A stretch of 7,607 bases of DNA from NCBI GenBank assembly GCA_903854805.1, contig CAINXK010000610.1, positions 1-7,607 on the forward strand, written 5' to 3'. This stretch comes from an uncultured Anaerolineae bacterium (GTDB taxonomy: Bacteria; Chloroflexota; Anaerolineae; Anaerolineales; Villigracilaceae). Below the pieces are notes generated by a model. It was not told the origin of the DNA. It saw only the letters and a program-made list of their open reading frames with translations, and searched no databases. This document shows, piece after piece, positions 1 through 6,236 of the stretch (position 1 is the stretch's first letter; each line of letters starts with the position of its first letter). A program made the translations under genes and the position numbers.

Positions 1-531
1 CTCTCAAAATGTCATGTGATCAGTACCATACCGATCGTATTCTATCTATCCAAGTCTTTTAACACTCCATTCTCTGAAATTTTCAGAATTGTGAATTTCT
101 GGCTGGTCAAAGACACCCGTTTATTTCTGCTTCCTGTTGAACCCCGGCCGGCGATGATCTTCATTATGCGCCTGCTTCCACACTTGCCAATAGATCCACT
201 CGCGCCAATGTCGATGGACGCCATTGATTGAACAGGCGAGCCCGCAGCCAACAGTGCAGCGAGGGTTGGGCGAGAGTTCCAAGATTATCACCCTGGACAG
301 GATCGGAGAAACAACTTATTTGATCCAGCCCTGAGCTAAGTTTCCATCGTTTCCGCTTACCTGCTGAACAAAGCAGTGGTAAACTGGCTTTGTACCCCAA
401 TACAGAAAGCGTTGCGATGTTGACACAACCGACCGCTGTCATATGCTATTTATTTATTCCAAAAGAAAGGAAAACGCTAAAATAGTTGGCATATTTCTCC
501 CTATATCCACTATTTTTACGTATTAAATGTC
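1..531. other. Leading region without a supportable gene
   Basis: I find no convincing gene here. One + frame is open from the left edge to a stop at 229-231, and the minus strand is open over roughly the same bases, but neither translation resembles a family I know and neither has a ribosome binding site at a plausible start. Another minus frame reads as a short Trp/Arg/Lys-rich peptide ending at a stop near 119-121, with an upstream in-frame stop near 313-317, so at most it is a remnant. A 27-codon ORF at 443-526 has no ribosome binding site. The last 90 bases are clearly more AT-rich than the rest and probably hold the promoter for the decarboxylase gene. I see no terminator-type hairpin followed by a T run. 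Confidence 0.5.
486..516 (+). promoter_or_regulatory. Possible promoter for the decarboxylase gene
   Basis: A TTGGCA hexamer at 486-491 resembles a sigma-70 -35 box. It is followed after a long 19-base spacer by TATTTT at 511-516, inside an AT-rich stretch. If used, transcription would begin only a few bases before the ATG at 532, giving a nearly leaderless message, which fits the lack of a Shine-Dalgarno sequence there. The spacing is not ideal and AT-rich DNA gives such matches by chance, so this is a weak call. Confidence 0.2.
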
Positions 532-1509
532 ATGAAAACTCACTCAGCCACCGCCCAAAGCTCGCCGAATATTGCGTTCATTAAGTATTGGGGTAACCGC
601 GATGCAGCCTTGCGCCTGCCGGTCAATGGTTCAATCTCGATGAACCTCGACGGGCTATTCACACATACCACTGTCAGTTTTCAGCCTTCCCTGGGTGTTG
701 ATGAACTGATCATCAATGGACACGAAGTAACCGGCAAAGGCCTGGAACGTGTTTCCGCCATTCTGGATATTGTCCGCCAGGCAGCCGGATTGGGCTTGAT
801 GGCAGAAGTGGTCAGCGAAAACAACTTTCCGATCGGGGCTGGCATCGCCAGCTCGGCGGCTGCTTTCGCCGCTCTGGCACTCGCTTCCACACACGCGGCC
901 GGGCTCGTTTGGCCTGATTCCGGCATTTCGCGCCTGGCCCGCATCGGATCCGGATCGGCATCCCGCAGCATACCATCCGGATTTGTGGAATGGAAAATGG
1001 GTATGGGTGATGAAGATAGCTTTGCCGTCTCGATCGCCCCACCTGAACACTGGGCGCTGGCCGACTGCGTGGCAATTGTCAGTGCAGGCCACAAGAATAC
1101 CGGCTCAACCGAAGGCCACATGCTGGCCCCCAGCAGTCCTTTACAAGCCGCGCGAGTGGCGGATACTCCCAGGCGCCTGGATATTTGTCGCGAGGCTATT
1201 TTAACGCGCGATTTTGACAAACTTGCCGCTATTATTGAACATGATTCCGACATCATGCATGCCGTCATGATGACCAGCCAACCAGCGCTGTTTTATTGGA
1301 AACCCACCACGCTGGCAATAATGGAGGCTGTGCGCGAATGGCGCGCATCCGGATTGCAGGTGGCTTACACCATTGATGCCGGCCCAAATGTACATGTTAT
1401 CTGTAGTCAGGCATCTGCCGTCCATGTATCCGAATTATTAAAAGCTTTGCCTGGCGTCAATTCAGTGCTGGTTGCCTATGCTGGCCCGGCTGCACGGCTG
1501 ATTTCCTGA
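532..1509 (+). CDS. mvaD: Diphosphomevalonate (or phosphomevalonate) decarboxylase
   Basis: This 325-residue GHMP-superfamily protein is a mevalonate-pathway decarboxylase: it uses ATP to phosphorylate and decarboxylate mevalonate phosphate or diphosphate, giving isopentenyl phosphate or diphosphate in the cytosol. Seen in the sequence: NIAFIKYWG (13-21), NGSISMNLD (32-40), the phosphate-binding loop PIGAGIASSA (100-109), GSGSASRS (139-146) and DAGPN (282-286) with the family's catalytic Asp282. Length is normal. The ATG at 532 is the only sensible start, because an in-frame stop lies at 478-480; there is no Shine-Dalgarno sequence. Several positions differ from classical diphosphomevalonate decarboxylases: Asn22 follows KYWG where Lys is usual, HKNTGSTEGH (187-196) replaces a KKxxSSxxGM-type segment, and Ser144 replaces the usual Cys. 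Chloroflexota are known to have a phosphomevalonate decarboxylase (Roseiflexus), so the exact substrate is open. The family is certain, the substrate is not. Confidence 0.93.
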   Translation: MKTHSATAQSSPNIAFIKYWGNRDAALRLPVNGSISMNLDGLFTHTTVSFQPSLGVDELIINGHEVTGKGLERVSAILDIVRQAAGLGLMAEVVSENNFPIGAGIASSAAAFAALALASTHAAGLVWPDSGISRLARIGSGSASRSIPSGFVEWKMGMGDEDSFAVSIAPPEHWALADCVAIVSAGHKNTGSTEGHMLAPSSPLQAARVADTPRRLDICREAILTRDFDKLAAIIEHDSDIMHAVMMTSQPALFYWKPTTLAIMEAVREWRASGLQVAYTIDAGPNVHVICSQASAVHVSELLKALPGVNSVLVAYAGPAARLIS

Positions 1510-1542
1510 ACCATATCTAATATTCTGCTAACAAAAAGACGA

Positions 1543-1548
1543 TATAAT
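1543..1548 (+). promoter_or_regulatory. -10 box (TATAAT) upstream of the site-2 protease gene
   Basis: A perfect TATAAT hexamer lies in the short gap between the decarboxylase stop and the protease start. No good -35 hexamer sits 16-18 bases upstream; the best is a TATTCT-like stretch at 1521-1526. Transcription from here would begin around 1555, about 40 bases before the ATG at 1596 and also before the ATG at 1569. This suggests that the protease and HEAT genes can be transcribed separately from the decarboxylase gene, although no terminator separates them. Confidence 0.5.
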
Positions 1549-1581
1549 CTTCTTACCGCGTCCTTACAATGGCCTTTACGC

Positions 1582-1589
1582 GGAGAAGG
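1582..1589 (+). promoter_or_regulatory. Shine-Dalgarno site that fixes the protease start
   Basis: GGAGAAGG is the strongest ribosome binding site in the window. It ends six bases before the ATG at 1596, which is ideal spacing. It directly abuts the ATG at 1590 and lies inside the reading frame if translation began at the ATG at 1569. It therefore argues for 1596 as the real start. Confidence 0.7.
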
Positions 1590-1595
1590 ATGATT

Positions 1596-2705
1596 ATGAC
1601 TCTATTAATTGTTGTGCTTGTTTTTGGCGGCATGGTTTTTTTACATGAATTTGGACATTTCCTGGCAGCTCGCCTGTTCAAAATCGAAGTGGAAGAATTT
1701 GGTTTTGGCTTTCCGCCCAAGATACTAACCTTATTTAAATGGCAAGGAACTGAGTTTACACTCAATGCGCTACCGCTTGGTGGCTTTGTGCGCCCAAAAG
1801 GCGAAAATGATCCCAACGTTCTGGATGGACTGGCAGCCGCCAATCCCTGGAAACGCCTTGGGGTACTTTTTGCTGGGCCCTTCATGAATCTGCTCACAGC
1901 AATTGTGGTCACTTCCATCATCATTGCCCAAACAGGGGTGGGGGTTGAAGGCAAGGTACTGATCGAGAACGTTTCAGACGCCTCGCCCGCCCAAGAGGCA
2001 GGGATCAAACCAAATGATATCCTGTTGGCAGTGAATGGCACCCCCGTCAGCACAATGGACCAAGCCCGCGGTTTGATCCGTGCTGGCATTGATACTCCGG
2101 TTGAGTTTTCCCTGGAACGTACCGGACTGCCAATAAAAATCAGCGCAACGCCCCTTTCCAGCCGCCCAGCAGACCAGGGCGCTCTAGGTGTTGGGCTGGC
2201 CTACCCGCGCCGCGCCGCTACTATCAGCGAAATTCTGGTTGGAGGCTTTGCTTATACGGGTGCACAGGCCGCAAGTATTTTGTACATCCCGGTCGGATTG
2301 GTGCAGGGGGTTATCGCTCCTGGCGAAGCCCGTCTGATCGGCCTGAAGGGTATCTATGATATCTTCAGCCAGGCAATCCAGCGTGATACACAAACCCGCC
2401 TGCCATCCGCAGCTCAATCAACAACACCCGGTCAGGCTTCCCAAACTACCACAGAACCGACCAACTACATTCTCTCGTTGGTGGCCATGTTGAGCGTTTC
2501 TCTGGCAGTTTTCAACTTGCTGCCCATCCCTGCGCTCGATGGTGGACGCATCTTGTTTGCTCTGCCGGAGATCATCTTCCGCCGCCGTATTCCGTACAAG
2601 CTGGAAAACGTAATCAACGGTGTGGCCATGCTGCTATTGATCGCGCTTATGGTCTTTATCAATGCCATGGACTTCATCAATCCATCCAACATCAAGTTGC
2701 CATAA
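1596..2705 (+). CDS. rseP: RseP/S2P-family M50 intramembrane zinc metalloprotease
   Basis: This is a membrane site-2 protease that cuts transmembrane segments of its substrates, classically anti-sigma factors or leftover signal peptides. Numbered from the ATG at 1596 (369 residues), it has a first membrane helix carrying the zinc motif HEFGH (17-21), a second helix with AGPFMN (93-98), one PDZ domain (about 114-189), a GLKGIYD segment (249-255) and a third helix ending in NLLPIPALDGG (307-317), whose Asp315 is the third zinc ligand. A final helix covers about 339-357. The longer ORF from 1569 would add nine residues (MAFTRRRMI) before a normal family N-terminus; the Shine-Dalgarno site favours 1596. 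A Gln/Thr/Ser-rich linker at about 262-290 separates the GxxGI region from the third helix. A TATAAT box lies upstream and a HEAT-repeat gene starts 13 bases after the stop. Native substrates cannot be read from the sequence. Confidence 0.95.
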   Translation: MTLLIVVLVFGGMVFLHEFGHFLAARLFKIEVEEFGFGFPPKILTLFKWQGTEFTLNALPLGGFVRPKGENDPNVLDGLAAANPWKRLGVLFAGPFMNLLTAIVVTSIIIAQTGVGVEGKVLIENVSDASPAQEAGIKPNDILLAVNGTPVSTMDQARGLIRAGIDTPVEFSLERTGLPIKISATPLSSRPADQGALGVGLAYPRRAATISEILVGGFAYTGAQAASILYIPVGLVQGVIAPGEARLIGLKGIYDIFSQAIQRDTQTRLPSAAQSTTPGQASQTTTEPTNYILSLVAMLSVSLAVFNLLPIPALDGGRILFALPEIIFRRRIPYKLENVINGVAMLLLIALMVFINAMDFINPSNIKLP

Positions 2706-2718
2706 AATATAACCAGCC

Positions 2719-3687
2719 ATGAAAGAAATCCCTTTTTCCACTATCCTGACAGCGCTCACCAATTTAGAGCAAGCTTTTCCTTCCCGGTACCTTGTGCGTT
2801 TCAGTGATCTTGATTCTGCCAACCTGTCTGCATTTCTGCAGGCCTGGCCGCAGGTACCTCTGGCACGGAAACGCGCCCTACTTAAAAACCTAACCGACCA
2901 CTTTGAAGACGACACCCTGGTTTCGTTTGAAACCATTGCTGCAAAACTGTTACGAGATGAAGATGCTGAAGTTCGGACCCGTGCCCTCAAGCTCCTGGAC
3001 GAGACAATCGACACTCGCCTGATCCCGGATCTGGTCAAAATGATCCAGACCGACCCAGAACCAGAGGCCCGCGCCCGCGCCGCCACCGTTTTGGGACAAT
3101 TCGTTCGCATCGGTGAAATGGGTGAGCTTATTGATGGGAAACGCGAAATGGTGGAAGAGACCCTGCTTAAAGCCGCCCACAATGAGCACACTTCTATAGC
3201 CCGCGCGGCTCTGGAAGCCCTGGGCTATTCCAGCCGCCCTGAACTTGATATATTAATCACATCTGCGTTCAATCATCCAGATCCGCTCTGGCAGGCAGCC
3301 GCACTCTTCGCTGCCGGGCGATCAGCAGATAATCGCTGGCAGGAACAAATTATTACCGGTTTGCTCAGCGAAGACGTGCCGGTGCGCCTGGTTGCTGTAC
3401 AAAGCGCAGGCGAATTGGAGCTCAAGGCTGCGCGCAAACCGCTTCTGGACATGCTGGAAGACGAACTAGATGATGATGTTTTCCAAGCTATCATCTGGTC
3501 GCTTTCACAAATTGGGGGCGAAGATGTGCGCACCTTCCTCGAAGCCTTGCTGGCTGAGGCCGAAGACGATGACCAGATTGAGTACCTTGAAGACGCCATG
3601 GCTAACCTTTCCTTTACTGAGGACATGGAAGAATTCAACATGCTGGCATTTGACCCGGATGATGAGTTCGGCGAGGATAAAGAGTAA
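2719..3687 (+). CDS. HEAT-repeat protein with acidic C-terminal tail
   Basis: This 322-residue protein has no signal peptide or membrane helix and should be cytoplasmic. From about residue 68 to 297 it is a run of roughly seven paired-helix HEAT-like units, for example RDEDAEVRTRALKLLDE (79-95), PEPEARARAATVLGQFV (113-129) and EDVPVRLVAVQSAGELE (218-234). The alternating Asp/Pro turn and Arg-Ala-Ala-Leu second helix are typical. Such folds serve as protein-binding scaffolds; no catalytic motif is visible. The first 65 residues are helical and not obviously repeats. The last 43 residues hold 19 acidic residues and a single Lys. The gene starts 13 bases after the protease stop, with no clear Shine-Dalgarno sequence, which suggests translational coupling, and it is followed by a strong terminator. 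A role with the protease is inferred only from this linkage. The HEAT call is firm; the function is unknown. Confidence 0.85.
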   Translation: MKEIPFSTILTALTNLEQAFPSRYLVRFSDLDSANLSAFLQAWPQVPLARKRALLKNLTDHFEDDTLVSFETIAAKLLRDEDAEVRTRALKLLDETIDTRLIPDLVKMIQTDPEPEARARAATVLGQFVRIGEMGELIDGKREMVEETLLKAAHNEHTSIARAALEALGYSSRPELDILITSAFNHPDPLWQAAALFAAGRSADNRWQEQIITGLLSEDVPVRLVAVQSAGELELKAARKPLLDMLEDELDDDVFQAIIWSLSQIGGEDVRTFLEALLAEAEDDDQIEYLEDAMANLSFTEDMEEFNMLAFDPDDEFGEDKE

Positions 3688-3718
3688 TTTTTTTTATTAC
3701 GCTTACAGTTAAACTCTG

Positions 3719-3755
3719 GTTCGTCTGGCTCGAAATTTGCCAGACGAACTTTTTT
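3719..3755 (+). terminator. Rho-independent terminator after the HEAT-repeat gene
   Basis: A perfect 11-bp stem (GTTCGTCTGGC at 3719-3729, GCCAGACGAAC at 3739-3749) encloses a 9-base loop and is followed at once by six T residues (3750-3755). It lies about 30 bases after the HEAT gene stop. There is no matching A tract on the other side, so it should act on the + strand only. It ends the protease-HEAT transcript and implies a fresh promoter for the permease gene downstream. Confidence 0.92.
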
Positions 3756-3779
3756 ATCCTTTTTCTCCCCTGATTTCGG

Positions 3780-3838
3780 CGGAGAGGTTACAATTGAAAT
3801 ATCTCCGGGCGCACACTGAGCATTGATGTCCCTCTCCG
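3780..3838. repeat. Inverted repeat flanking the permease start codon
   Basis: CGGAGAGG at 3780-3787 is the exact reverse complement of CCTCTCCG at 3831-3838, which lies in codons 2-5 of the permease gene. If transcribed together, the two arms could pair around the start codon. A transcript starting after TACAAT (3789-3794) would lack the left arm, so the pairing matters only if transcription begins further upstream. It may equally be chance. Confidence 0.3.
3789..3794 (+). promoter_or_regulatory. Possible -10 box for the permease operon
   Basis: Because the terminator at 3719-3755 isolates the permease gene, a promoter is expected in 3756-3822. TACAAT at 3789-3794 is the best -10 match there and would place the transcript start near 3801, about 25 bases before the ATG. 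No convincing -35 hexamer stands at the proper distance, so the exact site is uncertain. Confidence 0.3.
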
Positions 3839-4743
3839 AACTTTTTGCAACTTTTGCCAACAATATACTCCCGGTCATGCTCATCAGCGCAGCGGGCTTT
3901 GTATTAGGGAAGACTCTCAATATTGATTCGCGCTCTGTTGGGCGGATTTATTTCTTCTTCTTCGGCCCGGGGCTGGTTTTCAATTTACTTATTCACAGCC
4001 AGCTCCCATTCGATGAAATCGTCAAGACTGGCGCACTGGTTGTTTGTGTTACGCTGGGTTCCGGTCTACTTGCTTTGGTTGGTGGATTTTTCCTCAAAAT
4101 GCAGCGTTCTGTGCTCATTTCCATGATGATCACGTCCATGTTTGCCAACAATGGTAATTACGGTCTACCGCTTGTCGCGTTTGCTTTCGGACAGGACGCC
4201 CTGGCACATTCGAGTATTTATGTTGTTTTTTCGTCATTACTAACCAATACACTTGGCGTATTGATCGCATCACTGGGCCACCTTGATCTCAAACACGCAT
4301 GCCTGGGTATCTTCAAGGTGCCCACTTTTTACGCTGTGATGCTCGCAGCCTTACTTAACGAATTCCAGATAAACATTCCTCTGCCCGTGGATCGTACAGT
4401 CTCGCTGGTTGCCGGAGCGGGTGTGCCACTCATGATTCTACTCTTGGGGCTGGAACTGCGGCAGCTCAACTGGACAAATAATCTTTCGGCACTTGGTCTG
4501 AGCACTGGCATACGACTACTGGCCGGACCTCTGCTTGGGCTGGCTTTCACATCTGTGTTGGGTATCACAGGATCTGGCCGCCAGGCTGGGATCATGGAAG
4601 CATCCATGTCTGCGGCAGTAGCCAACACTAATCTTGCCGGAGAGTACCGATTAGATTCTTCTCTTGTGGCGGCGACTGTTCTCATCAGCACCCTGCTCAG
4701 CCCACTCACATTGACACCATTGATTATACTTTTGGGAAAGTAA
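3826..4743 (+). CDS. AEC-family (auxin efflux carrier type) permease
   Basis: This 305-residue integral membrane protein belongs to the AEC transporter family, whose bacterial members move organic anions such as malate or malonate. Almost the whole chain is hydrophobic, with about ten predicted helices. Family hallmarks numbered from the ATG at 3826 are NNGNYGLPL (108-116), which marks the first half-domain, GAGVPLMILLLGLEL (197-211), and the EASMSAAVANTNLAGEY segment (258-274) in the second half. Length is usual for the family. A TTG codon directly before the ATG, at 3823, could also serve as start; ATG is preferred and changes one residue only. The Shine-Dalgarno sequence is weak. It is the first gene of a + strand run, and the next gene starts one base after its stop. 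The substrate cannot be inferred: no catabolic enzyme for an organic acid is nearby. Confidence 0.88.
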   Translation: MSLSELFATFANNILPVMLISAAGFVLGKTLNIDSRSVGRIYFFFFGPGLVFNLLIHSQLPFDEIVKTGALVVCVTLGSGLLALVGGFFLKMQRSVLISMMITSMFANNGNYGLPLVAFAFGQDALAHSSIYVVFSSLLTNTLGVLIASLGHLDLKHACLGIFKVPTFYAVMLAALLNEFQINIPLPVDRTVSLVAGAGVPLMILLLGLELRQLNWTNNLSALGLSTGIRLLAGPLLGLAFTSVLGITGSGRQAGIMEASMSAAVANTNLAGEYRLDSSLVAATVLISTLLSPLTLTPLIILLGK

Positions 4744-4744
4744 T

Positions 4745-5932
4745 ATGCGCCTGACCGTTTTATTCATGCTCGCCATTACTGCCACACTGATCGCGTTTCA
4801 ACCAGCACGTGCCCAGGAAACAGGAATCATCCCGGTCAATAATCTCGGGATCTCCTATGAATTCGGCACGTATATTACATTTCAAGCACAACTCAGCCTA
4901 CCATCCACGCCCGGCGATGCATATCTTGTCTTTCGTGCCGACGGCGAGGATACCACCCGGATTCTCCCCATCCAACTGGACGCCCAAGGTAACACTTTTC
5001 AGCGCTACGATCTCAGCCAGGGGATGGTACGCCCGTTTTCAACGGTTCGCTATCATTACCGCGTAAAACTACAAAATGGTGAAGAACTCACCAGCGATGA
5101 ATATTACTTTCAATATGAAGACAATCGTTTCACATGGCAAATTCTTTCTGCCGAAGATGTCACAATCCACTGGTACAGTGGTGATCTGGTATTTGGACAA
5201 GATGCCATCGATGTAACTCGACGTGGTATTAAGAAAGTCAACGAGTTATTGCTTGTCGATCAGGCCCAGCCAATTAATATTTACATCTATGCATCCAGCG
5301 CTGACCAGACCCAGGCTCTCGAGATTGGTGGTCTAACATCGGTTGGAGGACACGCCAGCCCGGACCTACGCCTGGGACTGGTTTCCATTCCGCCGGGACC
5401 GGATCAGCGCCTGGAAATGGATCAAAAAATTCCGCATGAACTTGCACACATTCTGACTTACGATTTGATGGGCGAACGCTATTCCCAGCTTCCAGTCTGG
5501 TTAAGTGAGGGGATTGCCACCCAGGCAGAACTGGCTGCCAACCCAGACTATCCCCTGGCGCTTTCACGGGCTTCAGAAGATGGATCGCTTATCCCGATCG
5601 AGAACCTGTGCGGCACATTTCCGCCAGAACAGGGGCGATCATTTTTATCCTATGCTGAATCCGAATCATTTACACGTTTTATTATCGATAATTTCGGACA
5701 AACTGGCTTATTGGCGCTCACGAGTGGCTATGGTGACGGGCTAGATTGCAGCCAGGGTATGCAGCAGGCGCTGGGACAATCGCTAAATAGTGTTGAGGGC
5801 GAATGGCGCGCAACTGTTCTCGGTGAGAACCCGGGGTTGACCGCCTTAAAAAAGCTTTTCCCCTATATTGCGATTCTACTTGTCTTAATAACCGTATCAC
5901 TTGTAAGTGCATTAACCGGTAAAAGGCAATAA
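4745..5932 (+). CDS. Secreted, membrane-anchored MA-like zinc metalloprotease
   Basis: This 395-residue protein has a signal peptide (1-23, likely cleavage after ARA), a beta-rich N-terminal domain (about 32-130), a gluzincin-type protease domain and a C-terminal membrane helix (about 371-389) followed by a short basic end. The zinc site is HELAH (231-235) in IPHELAHILTYD, with the third ligand probably Glu255 in VWLSEGIATQAE, the pattern of peptidase MA-like proteins. The active domain should lie outside the cytoplasmic membrane, held by its C-terminal anchor. Only two cysteines, 289 and 335, occur in the whole chain and both lie outside the membrane, so a disulfide is plausible. The ATG lies one base after the permease stop, and GGGAAAG within the permease's last codons can act as its Shine-Dalgarno sequence, so the two are translationally coupled. 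The substrate is unknown. The fold call is strong, and the family name is good but from motifs only. Confidence 0.85.
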   Translation: MRLTVLFMLAITATLIAFQPARAQETGIIPVNNLGISYEFGTYITFQAQLSLPSTPGDAYLVFRADGEDTTRILPIQLDAQGNTFQRYDLSQGMVRPFSTVRYHYRVKLQNGEELTSDEYYFQYEDNRFTWQILSAEDVTIHWYSGDLVFGQDAIDVTRRGIKKVNELLLVDQAQPINIYIYASSADQTQALEIGGLTSVGGHASPDLRLGLVSIPPGPDQRLEMDQKIPHELAHILTYDLMGERYSQLPVWLSEGIATQAELAANPDYPLALSRASEDGSLIPIENLCGTFPPEQGRSFLSYAESESFTRFIIDNFGQTGLLALTSGYGDGLDCSQGMQQALGQSLNSVEGEWRATVLGENPGLTALKKLFPYIAILLVLITVSLVSALTGKRQ

Positions 5933-5934
5933 AA

Positions 5935-6225
5935 ATGCTCAATACTCCCGTTCGTATTCATATTTGGGTAAAAGGGCGAGTACAGGGCGTTGGCTTTCGT
6001 GCTTTTGTCGCAGATTGCGCTGCTCAGATCGGCCTGAATGGCTGGGTACGTAATGTAAACTGGGATACAGTGGAAACAATAGCCGAGGGCAGCAGAAAGC
6101 AGATCGATCAATTTCTCCAGGCTGTGAAAACCGGCCCCACCTCATCACGAGTGGACGATTGCCGGGCGGAAGAAGAGACCTTTAAAAATGAGTTCGTTGA
6201 CTTTGAAATCCGTTCATCTCGATAA
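5935..6225 (+). CDS. acyP: Acylphosphatase
   Basis: This small cytosolic enzyme hydrolyses the carboxyl-phosphate bond of acyl phosphates such as acetyl phosphate or 1,3-bisphosphoglycerate. The 96-residue chain has the family signature VKGRVQGVGFRAF (12-24), with the phosphate-binding loop and catalytic Arg22, and GWVRN (36-40) with catalytic Asn40, followed by TVETIAEG (45-52) as in standard members. Length and both catalytic residues are normal. Its ATG lies two bases after the protease stop; AAAAGG at 5921-5926, in the protease's last codons, serves as a Shine-Dalgarno sequence. It is part of the co-transcribed run, but acylphosphatases occur next to many unrelated genes, so no specific partnership follows. 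Confidence 0.95.
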   Translation: MLNTPVRIHIWVKGRVQGVGFRAFVADCAAQIGLNGWVRNVNWDTVETIAEGSRKQIDQFLQAVKTGPTSSRVDDCRAEEETFKNEFVDFEIRSSR

Positions 6226-6236
6226 TTTGAATATAT

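Noticed and set aside
388..412. Imperfect hairpin GCTTTGTA / TACAGAAAGC
   Set aside because: The stem is interrupted by a two-base bulge and no T run follows, so it is not a terminator. It shows no known riboswitch features.
443..526. 27-codon ORF just upstream of the decarboxylase gene, possibly a leader peptide
   Set aside because: There is no ribosome binding site before its ATG, no run of regulatory codons and no attenuator hairpin after it. It lies in the AT-rich promoter region, where chance ORFs are common.
681..1268. 195-codon minus-strand ORF opposite the decarboxylase gene
   Set aside because: It is an Ala/Ser/Pro-rich shadow of a confidently identified + strand enzyme and shows no motif of its own.
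3688..3696. T-rich run directly after the HEAT gene stop
   Set aside because: No stem precedes it, so it is not a terminator by itself. The real terminator lies at 3719-3755.
3273..3920. Long minus-strand ORF opposite the HEAT gene and the terminator
   Set aside because: It is a Ser-rich shadow translation of the acidic HEAT gene and runs through the terminator. It has no family resemblance, and the + strand gene is clear.
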